Of a stretch of 5,128 nucleotides of DNA, positions 1-4,950 are shown one piece after another (positions within the stretch are counted from its first letter, which is position 1; each line of letters begins with the position of its first letter). The notes below the pieces were generated by a model, which was not told the DNA's origin, ran no database searches, and was given only the letters and a program-made list of their open reading frames with translations. The stretch lies in assembly GCA_021129695.1 (NCBI GenBank), contig JAJOKU010000137.1, forward strand, positions 1 through 5,128, given 5' to 3'. Origin of the DNA: a candidate division NPL-UPA2 bacterium. GTDB lineage: Bacteria; NPL-UPA2; JAGMAN01. The position numbers and the translations under genes were made by a program.

Positions 1-49
1 GAATGTCCATAGTGATCATTATATACTAATGTCACTTTATGGACAATTC
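1..49 (+). repeat. Extended imperfect inverted repeat (hairpin) upstream of rpoA
   Basis: GTCCAT (5-10) pairs with ATGGAC (39-44), AGTGA (11-15) with TCACT (32-36), and CATTA (17-21) with TAATG (27-31), closing on a five-base loop TATAC. Bulges are a T at 16 and two T at 37-38. GAAT (1-4) can also pair with ATTC (46-49) around one bulged A, giving about 20 base pairs, and the stem may continue past the window edge. It ends 13 bases before the rpoA Shine-Dalgarno sequence at 63-68. No T-tract follows directly, so it does not look like a simple intrinsic terminator. It could be an mRNA leader structure, a processing site, a protein-binding palindrome or a small mobile repeat. The pairing is seen directly; the role is unknown. 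Confidence 0.7.
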
Positions 50-73
50 CCAAAAATTTTATGGAGGTAGAGA

Positions 74-1039
74 ATGAGTCCAAAGTGGAGAGGACTGGAG
101 TTTCCTAAGAAGTTGACCTGGGATGAGGAGACTCAAAGCCCTATCTATGGAAAGCTTATTGCCGAGCCCCTTGAGCGAGGTTATGGAGTGACGGTTGGGA
201 ATAGTCTGCGCCGCGTTCTCCTCTCCTCCCTGGAAGGAGCAGCGGTCACCTCGGTGAGGATAGAAGGTGTTCTACATGAGTTCTCCACCATCCCCGGGGT
301 GAGAGAGGACGTTACCGAAATAATCCTCAATCTGAAGCAGCTTCTTATCAGGCTTCATGGCCGGGAGCCAAGAACTCTCTGGATTAAAACCAAAGGGGAG
401 AGGGAAGTTAGGGCGGCGGATATCATTAAGGACAGTCAAGTAGAAATCCTAAATCCCAATCTCCACATTGTCAGCCTGAATAAAGGAGCAGAGTTAGGGA
501 TGGAGATAGAAGTCAGCATAGGGAAAGGATATGTCTCAGCCGAGAAGAATAAGAAGGAAGATCAACCCATTGGGGTCATTCCAGTCGATTCCATGTTCAG
601 TCCAGTAAGGAGGGTAAGCTACAATGTGGAGAATACCCGGGTGGGCCAGGAGACCGATTACGATAGACTGATTTTAGAGGTCTGGACCGATGGCAGCATC
701 TCTCCTCAGGAAGCAGTTGGGAAGGCGGCTGAAATTCTGAAGAAACATTTCACTATATTCGTTTCTCCCGAGGAGGAAATCGAGAAGGAGGTGGAGGAAC
801 TGAGCGAAGAGGAGAAGAAACGACGGGAATACCTAAAAATGAATATATCCGAATTGGAGCTATCGGTACGGGCAGCCAATTGTTTTAAGGCAGCTAAGAT
901 TGAGACCATTGAACAACTGGTTCAAAAGACCGAAGCTGAGATGTTAAAGTATCCCAATTTTGGGAAGAAGTCCCTGTCCGAGGTAAAAGAAATGTTAGCT
1001 GAGATGGGGCTGTCCTTTGGAATGAAGCTACCCGAATGA
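74..1039 (+). CDS. rpoA: DNA-directed RNA polymerase alpha subunit
   Basis: This is the alpha subunit of RNA polymerase, which dimerises to nucleate core assembly in the cytoplasm and contacts UP-element DNA and activators through its C-terminal domain. The 321 residues are close to the usual length (329 in E. coli). The N-terminal domain (about 8-230) carries [20 protein letters not shown] (31-50), then [18 protein letters not shown] and [15 protein letters not shown] long charged linker (231-258, Glu/Lys rich) leads to the C-terminal domain (259-318). That domain retains the DNA-binding residues Arg266, Asn269 and Cys270 in VRAANC and Gly297, Lys299, Ser300 in NFGKKS, each one position later than in E. 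coli. The ATG at 74 is preceded by GGAGGT (63-68) at a five-base spacing, which fixes the start. rplQ follows, as in the alpha operon, but the upstream 73 bases contain no rpsD end. The KWRG N-terminus is of a type seen in several uncultured lineages. The gene is intact and contains no G or C run longer than four. Confidence 0.98.
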   Translation: MSPKWRGLEFPKKLTWDEETQSPIYGKLIAEPLERGYGVTVGNSLRRVLLSSLEGAAVTSVRIEGVLHEFSTIPGVREDVTEIILNLKQLLIRLHGREPRTLWIKTKGEREVRAADIIKDSQVEILNPNLHIVSLNKGAELGMEIEVSIGKGYVSAEKNKKEDQPIGVIPVDSMFSPVRRVSYNVENTRVGQETDYDRLILEVWTDGSISPQEAVGKAAEILKKHFTIFVSPEEEIEKEVEELSEEEKKRREYLKMNISELELSVRAANCFKAAKIETIEQLVQKTEAEMLKYPNFGKKSLSEVKEMLAEMGLSFGMKLPE

Positions 1040-1109
1040 AAAGTCAAAAGTCAAAAGTTCAAGGCAATAAGAATTTTAAGTTGTAGTTTTGAATTTTACC
1101 TTTAACATT
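1039..1109. repeat. AAAAGTC heptamer repeat with imperfect inverted copy, filling the rpoA-rplQ spacer
   Basis: Directly at the rpoA stop, AAAAGTC occurs twice in tandem (1039-1045, 1046-1052), followed by the variant AAAAGTT (1053-1059) and CAAGG. The other end of the spacer (1086-1106), read on the minus strand, gives GTTAAAGGTAAAATTCAAAA. This matches the left arm with a few mismatches and one gap, so the spacer is an imperfect inverted repeat. GAATTTTA also repeats directly at 1071-1078 and 1091-1098. The element fills the whole gap from stop codon to the rplQ ATG. Heptamer repeats of this general kind (short tandemly repeated repetitive sequences) are known from cyanobacteria and other genomes; relationship to those is inference. 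It leaves no Shine-Dalgarno sequence for rplQ. Confidence 0.6.
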
Positions 1110-1514
1110 ATGAGACATCGAAAACAAGGTCGGAAATTAGGGCGAACGAGGAGCCACCGAGAGGCTCTATTGAATAATTTAGTTAAAGCCCTCTTTGAGC
1201 ATGAGCGGATAAAGACGACAGAGGCCAAGGGGAAGGAACTCACCTCTCTGGCCGATAGGCTGATGGGCCTAGCCAGGAGAGGGGATCTCAGCGCCAGGCG
1301 GCAGGTCAATCGGGTGATAAGAGATAAGGAGCTCATCTCCAAACTCTTCAATGACATTGCCCCTCGTTTGACGGAAAGGAAAAGTGGATATACACGCCTA
1401 CGCAGGCTTCCTCCCCGTCCGGGCGATGCCGCCCCTTTAGTCTTAGTTGAGTTAGTGGAGAGGCGGGAGAAGAAAGAAAAGGTCAGGAGAAGGAAGGAAG
1501 AGAAGAAGAGCTAA
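1110..1514 (+). CDS. rplQ: 50S ribosomal protein L17
   Basis: This is L17 (bL17) of the large ribosomal subunit, 134 residues. The family signature begins at once with MRHRKQGRKLGRTRSHREAL (1-20). It continues with NLVKALFEHERIKTTEAKGKE, which binds 23S rRNA, then ARRQV, LFNDIAPRLTERKSGYTR (80-96) and the closing strand PRPGDAAPLVLVELVERRE. A highly basic tail (120-134) ends the protein, a common extension in the family. The ATG at 1110 is chosen because all L17 proteins begin MRHR. An in-frame TTG at 1089 would add seven residues with no counterpart and has no better ribosome binding site. Unusually, no Shine-Dalgarno sequence lies upstream of 1110: the preceding bases are the AT-rich inverted repeat. 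Translation may rely on coupling with rpoA, an unstructured leader, or a nearby transcription start. Following rpoA is standard alpha-operon order. Confidence 0.97.
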   Translation: MRHRKQGRKLGRTRSHREALLNNLVKALFEHERIKTTEAKGKELTSLADRLMGLARRGDLSARRQVNRVIRDKELISKLFNDIAPRLTERKSGYTRLRRLPPRPGDAAPLVLVELVERREKKEKVRRRKEEKKS

Positions 1515-1525
1515 AAATTTAGCTG

Positions 1526-1550
1526 GGGTTCGATTCCCGCCACATGCGGG
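1526..1550 (+). other. Small hairpin and T-arm-like sequence in the rplQ downstream spacer
   Basis: CCCGC (1536-1540) and GCGGG (1546-1550) form a perfect five-base stem with loop CACAT, followed by CTTGTT. This is too weak in stem and T-tract to call a terminator with confidence. Overlapping it, GGG-TTCGATT-CCC (1526-1538) looks like a tRNA T-arm, but the other cloverleaf arms and a CCA end are absent. The rest of the 78-base spacer (1515-1592) shows only the ribosome binding site AAAGGAG (1578-1584) for the next gene. Confidence 0.3.
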
Positions 1551-1592
1551 CTTGTTGGGAGGATGATATCGCAAGGTAAAGGAGATGCAAAT

Positions 1593-2296
1593 ATGATCTG
1601 TCCAAAGTGTGGAACTGACAATTTAGGGGGAAACTTCTCTGCTATAAGTGCGGAGCCAAACTGCTGCAGGCTCCTGGGACTATGCCCCAGTCTCCAAAAG
1701 GGCGGGCAAAACCACAGAAGAGGGTAGGCAGGATAGTTTTCCGTCTCATCGTCCTTGGCCTCCTGGCCGTTGTTGTCATCCTTATGCTCCAGAAACCGCA
1801 GATGGAGCCCTTAGCCATTTCTGCCGAAGCGGCTAAGAGATTCAGGGCGAATCTGACCGCCATGGAAAAGGCTATCTTGAGAGGGAAGCCATTCAAACTG
1901 GAAGCCACAGAAGAGGGGATAAATTCTCAGATAGCCGAGGATATAAAACAGAGCGAGCAAAGCGGGAAGATAGTGATAGATAAGGTCCGAATCAGACTGA
2001 AGAAAAACCAGTTAAAGTGTATCATCCTTATGAAGTTAAGGGGCAAATCCATATATATCTCACTATCCGGGAAACCTCTCCTCATAGATGGCAGACTGAG
2101 TTTGTCTCCAGATAGAGCTGCCGTTGGTAAGATGCCAATGTTGCCACGTATGCTCCCTGGTATCCTGAAACAGCTGGAGAAGGGAGAGGGGATCCCTCTA
2201 CCTAAGTTCCCTCCAGGAGCTCGAGACCTTCAAGTGGAAGAGGGAAAGCTTACTGTTCAGGCTAAGCCGGTAGCAAAACCGGCCCCCCCTGGTTAA
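1593..2296 (+). CDS. Zinc-ribbon, single-membrane-span protein with a YpmS/LmeA-like outer domain (frame broken near its start)
   Basis: Function unknown. The ATG at 1593 has an ideal ribosome binding site, AAAGGAG (1578-1584), eight bases upstream. It opens with MICPKCGTDNLGG, then must change to the -1 frame near 1626-1634 to read LLCYKCGAKL. The result is a four-cysteine zinc ribbon (C3-x2-C6-x10-C17-x2-C20). Without the shift, translation stops at TAG 1725-1727 after 44 residues. The longest unbroken stretch starts at ATG 1682, but that codon is internal and would discard the ribbon. After a basic linker comes one membrane span (about 48-66, VFRLIVLGLLAVVVILML), probably with the ribbon inside the cell. 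The outer domain has the pattern EEGINSQI, then alternating basic strands, GKPLLIDGRLSLS, MPMLPRMLPGILKQLEKG, ending DLQVEEGKLTVQ. This recalls YpmS/DUF2140 or LmeA-type folds; that match is by eye and weak. The stop at 2294 follows a C7 tract, and the adjacent TPR segment is probably the same protein's C-terminus (336 residues in all). Confidence 0.7.
1628..1690 (+). other. Frame-break site: GGGAAAC slippery heptamer with downstream hairpins
   Basis: In the frame set by ATG 1593 the codons run GGG GGA AAC, so G_GGA_AAC (1628-1634) is a correctly phased X_XXY_YYZ heptamer. A -1 slip there resumes at 1634 in exactly the frame that supplies the second zinc-binding CxxC. Downstream, GGAGCC (1652-1657) pairs perfectly with GGCTCC (1669-1674). 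CTGGG (1674-1678) pairs with CCCAG (1686-1690). The 17-base gap from heptamer to first stem is longer than usual for frameshift stimulators, and no Shine-Dalgarno-like enhancer lies just upstream. The equally simple reading is one missing G in the G5 run at 1626-1630. Confidence 0.4.
2283..2289 (+). other. Frame-break site: C7 tract joining the membrane protein to the TPR segment
   Basis: Reading GCC CCC CCT GGT TAA ends the upstream gene two codons after the tract. Removing one C, or a +1 slip at CCC-C, instead reads on as PLVKKGEEALLERVQQPKPP into the TPR segment with no stop. The downstream frame is already coding-like between the tract and 2316, which favours a single gene. CCC-C is a known +1 slip-prone codon context, but an extra base in a seven-C run is the simpler explanation. 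Confidence 0.5.
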
Positions 2297-2315
2297 AAAG
2301 GGGGAGGAAGCCCTG

Positions 2316-2603
2316 TTGGAAAGGGTCCAGCAGCCAAAGCCGCCGGGTCCGTCTCTCCCCGTTCCTAAGGAGGTAAAACCACCCAAGAGAGTCCTCACAG
2401 AGAGGGAGTTAGAAGAGATCAGGAAGAGGAGGGAAGAGAGCGAAGCTAACTCCTGGCTTCAGTTAGCAGGCAATTTCGCTAATGCCGGGATGTACACTGA
2501 CGCGATTGAGTATTATCGGAAGGTAATAAATAAATATCCTGAGAGTGAACAGGCCAAAAAGGCCGGGCAAAGAATTGAGGAGATAAAATCCAAGCTGGAA
2601 TGA
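2316..2603 (+). CDS. Proline-rich linker plus TPR-like repeat (probable C-terminus of the zinc-ribbon membrane protein)
   Basis: The 95 residues begin with a proline-rich stretch (QQPKPPGPSLPVPKEVKPPK), then a charged helix (ELEEIRKRREESEANS). A TPR-like helical hairpin follows at about 46-90 (WLQLAGNFANAGMYTDAIEY then YRKVINKYPESEQAKKAGQR). The Y-x-x-V/A, YPxSxxA pattern is typical of YbgF/BamD-type TPRs, which act as protein-binding modules, often in the periplasm. The best stand-alone start is TTG 2316 with GGGGAGG (2301-2307) eight bases upstream. A coupled separate gene is therefore possible, 20 bases after the previous stop. Against this, the segment has no signal or membrane anchor, and the frame stays coding-like back to the C7 tract at 2283. 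One base removed there fuses it to the upstream outer domain. The apparent ribosome binding site may just be Lys-Lys-Gly-Glu-Glu codons. I favour a fusion, moderately. Confidence 0.65.
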   Translation: MERVQQPKPPGPSLPVPKEVKPPKRVLTERELEEIRKRREESEANSWLQLAGNFANAGMYTDAIEYYRKVINKYPESEQAKKAGQRIEEIKSKLE

Positions 2604-2634
2604 TTAAGTCAATCAGAGTGAGGAAATGTTCTGG

Positions 2635-2672
2635 CCGCTGCAGCGGGTGGCAAATAATAGGGAGGGAGGAAG
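2635..2672 (+). promoter_or_regulatory. Ribosome binding site of the DUF3352-like gene, with a 12-base palindrome upstream
   Basis: GGAGG (2661-2665) lies seven bases before ATG 2673, and an overlapping GGAGGA (2665-2670) lies two bases before it; the first is better placed. Upstream in the 69-base spacer, CCGCTGCAGCGG (2635-2646) is a perfect palindrome. As RNA it allows only a four-pair stem and has no T-tract, so it is not a convincing terminator. It could be an operator or chance. Confidence 0.5.
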
Positions 2673-3029
2673 ATGAAGAAGACCTTAGTGATAATTTTGG
2701 CTATTATTGTCTTGGGTGGAGTTGGGGCGGCGCTATTTCTTAAAGTGAGGAAGGTGGAGGTTGAGGTGTTAGAAAGTTTTTTCCCTGAGGAGACCATTGC
2801 CTATATCTCGCAGAAGGGGATAGCGGGGAGCTGGGACAAGTTCAAGGCATCGGGTTTCTGGAAAGAATTGATATCATCAGAAGGATGGAGGGAATTAGAG
2901 CCTAAACTAAGGGAGCTTCAGGGGGAGTTTGAGGCTAAGTGTGGAATCCCCCTAACTGAGGAGAATATCATGGAGCTCTTTGGTCAGGAGGTAGCCTTAG
3001 CCCTCCTCCCCCCGAGGAGGGAGATTTAA
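2673..3029 (+). CDS. DUF3352-like membrane-anchored protein, N-terminal segment (frame break at its end)
   Basis: This is the N-terminal part of what reads as one 618-residue protein spanning 2673-4527. The ATG has a strong ribosome binding site (GGAGG at 2661). Residues 4-23 form a hydrophobic signal anchor (LVIILAIIVLGGVGAALFL), so the rest is likely outside the cytoplasm. The following sequence has the DUF3352 pattern: PEETIAYIS (38-46), WDKFKASGFWKEL, and GIPLTEENIMELFGQEVALALLPP (91-114). The frame then runs into Arg-Arg-Glu-Ile and stops at 3027. In the -1 frame from 3014 the family pattern continues directly (EEGDLKPGGLLLTKV). The break lies at a C6 run (3008-3013) that is one C short. 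Function of DUF3352 proteins is unknown. The family call is by eye. Confidence 0.75.
   Translation: MKKTLVIILAIIVLGGVGAALFLKVRKVEVEVLESFFPEETIAYISQKGIAGSWDKFKASGFWKELISSEGWRELEPKLRELQGEFEAKCGIPLTEENIMELFGQEVALALLPPRREI
3008..3014 (+). other. Frame-break site: C6 tract (C_CCC_CCG) in the DUF3352-like gene
   Basis: In the upstream frame the codons are CCC CCG, so C_CCC_CCG (3008-3014) fits X_XXY_YYZ in phase. A -1 slip, or one extra C, gives Pro-Pro-Glu-Glu-Gly-Asp and joins the N-terminal segment to the main body without a stop. No convincing stimulatory structure was identified close downstream. One missing base in the run is the simpler explanation. Confidence 0.5.
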
Positions 3030-4270
3030 AGCCAGGAGGGCTCCTCTTAACTAAGGTAGGGGTGAAGACTAAGGTGGCGTCGCTCCTGGTCAAGTTGCAG
3101 GATAAATTATCTCAATCTCAGCAGCTTGCCTTCGCAGATTACCGGGGAGTTGAAATTGTTAGGATAAAGACATCACCAGACCTTCCCCAATTAAGTTATG
3201 CTTTCCTGGGTGACTGGCTGGCCTTAGAGGTAGGCAGGGGGAATTTCCTTGAGGAAGTAATCAACCTCTACCAGGGGCAGAGCCAGAAATCTTTGGCCAG
3301 AAGTGAGAACTTTGGCAAAATCAGCTCCAAACTTCCCGAGAAGAGGGCGGGACTGTTCTATATTGATATAGAAAGAGCGCTAACTGCCTATCCTGAAGAG
3401 AAGATGGAAGGGATTTTGGAAGAGAAGTTGCCAGGCAAGAGGGCAGAATCCAGCTTTATCTCCTCCTTTGAACCATTTAAGGCGGCAGGAGTGGTGAGCT
3501 GGTTCGATGATGGACTGCGGGTCAAGTCCTACTTCCTCCTGAATAAGGAGAAGGCGGATAGGGAATTGCAGGAGATGTATTCTCATAAACCGAGCGAGCT
3601 AAGGAGCCTTAGCTACATTCCAAAGGGGTCGCTCGTCTATGGTGGTTTCACTTTTGATATAAACACTTACTGGAAATATTTGCAGAAGGCTTTAGAGAAA
3701 CAGAATCCAGAGTCGGCTGAGCTCATCTCGAAGGGAATCGAGACCCTTGAATCTAAATGGGAGCTTAATCTTCGGAGCGATATTCTCTCCTGGATGGGAG
3801 AGGAGTTTGCCTGTGCCCTTTCCGAATTGAGCTCAGGGGGAATGTTCCCTGTGCCCAGCTATTTTCTGATGATTGAGGTGAAGGATGAAGCTAAGGCAAA
3901 GGAAACCTTGACCAGGATAAAAGAAAATCTGAAGAGGATAGGTGAAGAGAAGAAGATGCCCTTTCAGTTTGCCGTAGAAGAATACGATGGGGAGAAGATA
4001 AATTTCCTCCAGGTTCCTTTCCTGAAGCCGGGTTACGTCTTGTTTGAAGATTTCCTCATCATTGGCACCAGCACCTCAGCCATAAAGAAAACAATCGATA
4101 CCAGGAATGGGGAGGAAGATTCCCTGAGCCAGGATGCAAATTTCAAGCGAGTTCAGTCCATCTTTACAGAGAGGCCGAGTAGTCTATGTTACCTTAATGT
4201 GGAGAAAAGTTTATCCCTTATCCGGGAGATAGCTGACTGGGGGCCGTCTCTATGCAGGAGATGCAGTTAA
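3014..4270 (+). CDS. DUF3352-like protein, main body (continuation after frame break; second break at its end)
   Basis: This open segment continues the protein begun at 2673. Its first in-frame start-like codon, GTG 3062, is internal: family-like sequence (GGLLLTKVGVKTKVASLLVK) precedes and spans it. In reconstructed numbering it covers residues 115 to about 524. It completes a first module with DYRGVEIVRI, LSYAFLGDWLALEVG, NLYQGQSQKSLARSENF and AGLFYIDIERAL (226-237). It then holds a whole second module (about 315-515): YIPKGSLVYGGF, LRSDILSWMGEEFACAL, PSYFLMIEVKDEAKAKETL, EYDGEKINFLQV, YVLFEDFLIIGTSTSAI, DSLSQDANFKRV, SLCYLNVEKSL. The two modules align block by block, so the protein is an internal duplication. 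After Asp-Trp-Gly the frame drifts into PSLCRRCS and stops at 4268-4270. The -1 frame continues instead. The break must lie between 4237 and 4268, most likely at G5 4239-4243. No catalytic motif is apparent; it looks like a structural or binding protein outside the cytoplasm. Confidence 0.75.
   Translation, partial: EEGDLKPGGLLLTKVGVKTKVASLLVKLQDKLSQSQQLAFADYRGVEIVRIKTSPDLPQLSYAFLGDWLALEVGRGNFLEEVINLYQGQSQKSLARSENFGKISSKLPEKRAGLFYIDIERALTAYPEEKMEGILEEKLPGKRAESSFISSFEPFKAAGVVSWFDDGLRVKSYFLLNKEKADRELQEMYSHKPSELRSLSYIPKGSLVYGGFTFDINTYWKYLQKALEKQNPESAELISKGIETLESKWELNLRSDILSWMGEEFACALSELSSGGMFPVPSYFLMIEVKDEAKAKETLTRIKENLKRIGEEKKMPFQFAVEEYDGEKINFLQVPFLKPGYVLFEDFLIIGTSTSAIKKTIDTRNGEEDSLSQDANFKRVQSIFTERPSSLCYLNVEKSLSLIREIADWGPSLCRRCS
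4239..4243 (+). other. Frame-break site: G5 tract near the DUF3352-like C-terminus
   Basis: GAC TGG GGG CCG leads to a stop at 4268-4270. One extra G gives GAC TGG GGG GCC GTC TCT ATG and continues to 4527. Unlike the breaks at 1628 and 3008, no X_XXY_YYZ heptamer fits here. This weighs towards a lost base (sequencing error or mutation) rather than programmed frameshifting. Confidence 0.5.
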
Positions 4271-4527
4271 GCGGGATAAGAGGAGAGAAGAAAAGGATAG
4301 AGGCTGGGGAATTTGAGACCCCGGATGAGAGAGAAAAGAAGTTAGAAGCTTGCCAGAAAAGGCTGGAAGAGAAGGAGAGGAAAGTAAAAAATCTAAAGAA
4401 AAAGATCGAAGGCTCCCTATGTCCTCTCCTTGAATCCCTGAAGCTCCTAAAGTCCTTAGGCGTTAATACCACTACTGATGAGGAAGGCACAGAGCAGGTA
4501 TTTTATCTAGCAGTTGAAGAAGGCTAG
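4252..4527 (+). CDS. DUF3352-like protein, C-terminal segment with coiled coil
   Basis: This 91-residue open segment overlaps the previous one by 19 bases in another frame and is best read as residues 528-618 of the same protein. ATG 4252 has no Shine-Dalgarno sequence, only the G5 run, so it is unlikely to be a real start. A Lys/Glu-rich coiled coil (about 538-580, including EKKLEACQKRLEEKERKVKN) is followed by PLLESLKLLKSLGVNTTTDE and GTEQVFYLAVEEG. The ending, short helices then 'LKSLG, polar, GxEQVFYLAV', resembles the closing strand of DUF3352-type proteins. If it were a gene of its own it would be a soluble coiled-coil peptide with no signal. Fusion is strongly favoured by the neat total (1855 bases plus two restored bases gives 619 codons). 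Confidence 0.65.
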   Translation: MQEMQLSGIRGEKKRIEAGEFETPDEREKKLEACQKRLEEKERKVKNLKKKIEGSLCPLLESLKLLKSLGVNTTTDEEGTEQVFYLAVEEG

Positions 4528-4550
4528 CAACTGAAAAGGGGGTGAAGGAG

Positions 4551-4928
4551 ATGGCTAAGGAAAAGAAAGAGCACCCCGAGGTGTTCTTTACCACTGAGGA
4601 GGTCAAGAAATTCTGGGACCGGGCAGTAAAGGGATTGAAGACCTTAGGCGACGAAGCAGTCGAAATTTATAAGCGAGGAGAGGAAGAAGTAGTTAAAGTC
4701 TCCAGGGCAGGGAAGCTCAGATTGGAAATCGTTGGGCTGAAGAGGAAGAGGGAAGAGAAGTTCAAGGAATTGGGAGCCAAGGCCTATAAGTTAGGCATTG
4801 AGAGGAAGATAGATCAACCCTCAGTGAAGAAGCTGTCTCAGGAGATAAAGAAAATAGAAAAAGACATTAAAGACAAAGAAGCCCGGGTCAAAACCCTGCG
4901 GCAAGCAGAGAAAAAAGCTTCCAGGTAA
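4551..4928 (+). CDS. Small coiled-coil protein of unknown function
   Basis: The 125 residues are charged and almost wholly helical, with no signal or membrane span, so it is probably cytoplasmic or peripheral. An N-terminal helix region (FFTTEEVKKFWDRAVKGLKT, 12-31) is followed by an acidic patch and the block KVSRAGKLRLEIVGLKRKRE (49-68), then KFKELGAKAYKLG. A long Lys/Glu heptad coiled coil (93-117) ends the protein. The 'S/R-x-GKLRLEI-x2-LKRK-x-EKF-x-ELG-x-x-x-Y' pattern recurs in small uncharacterised bacterial coiled-coil proteins; no gene name applies. Start choice is uncertain. ATG 4551 has GGGGGTG (4538-4544) at a workable distance and GAAGGAG abutting it. GTG 4542 would add three residues and has no spaced ribosome binding site. 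It follows the DUF3352-like gene by 23 bases on the same strand, suggesting co-transcription. The frame is intact. Confidence 0.8.
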   Translation: MAKEKKEHPEVFFTTEEVKKFWDRAVKGLKTLGDEAVEIYKRGEEEVVKVSRAGKLRLEIVGLKRKREEKFKELGAKAYKLGIERKIDQPSVKKLSQEIKKIEKDIKDKEARVKTLRQAEKKASR

Positions 4929-4934
4929 CTCCCA

Positions 4935-4947
4935 ACCAATACTTGGT
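4935..4947. other. Short hairpin between convergent genes
   Basis: ACCAA (4935-4939) pairs with TTGGT (4943-4947) around a TAC loop, in the 22-base gap between the coiled-coil gene and the convergent minus-strand gene. It is symmetrical and well placed for a two-way terminator, but the stem is only five pairs and no T-tract follows on either strand. It is a weak candidate only. Confidence 0.25.
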
Positions 4948-4950
4948 GTG

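Noticed and set aside
22..27. TATACT as a -10 promoter element for rpoA
   Set aside because: A matching -35 would lie outside the window and the bases fall in the loop of a long hairpin, so a promoter cannot be supported.
706..909. Minus-strand open frames inside rpoA, rplQ and the DUF3352-like gene (for example 706-909, 1076-1357, 3380-3586, 4218-4490)
   Set aside because: They are antisense shadows of Lys/Glu-rich genes, rich in Ser/Phe/Leu, with no ribosome binding sites or recognisable domains.
1089..1091. TTG 1089 as an upstream start for rplQ
   Set aside because: It adds seven residues not found in L17 proteins, which begin MRHR, and has no ribosome binding site.
1526..1550. Possible tRNA 3' end (GGG-TTCGATT-CCC T-arm)
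   Set aside because: Only three stem pairs hold, no acceptor partner, anticodon arm or CCA end fits, and the upstream sequence is the rplQ coding end.
1682..1684. ATG 1682 as the start of the zinc-ribbon membrane protein
   Set aside because: The same frame is coding-like upstream (LLCYKCGAKLLQAPGT) and completes a CxxC pair; the well-placed ribosome binding site belongs to ATG 1593.
2635..2646. CCGCTGCAGCGG palindrome as a terminator
   Set aside because: As RNA it forms only four pairs around a four-base loop, with no T-tract.
4542..4544. GTG 4542 as start of the coiled-coil gene
   Set aside because: No spaced Shine-Dalgarno sequence lies upstream, whereas ATG 4551 has a G-rich one at a workable distance; the difference is only three residues, so this is not firm.
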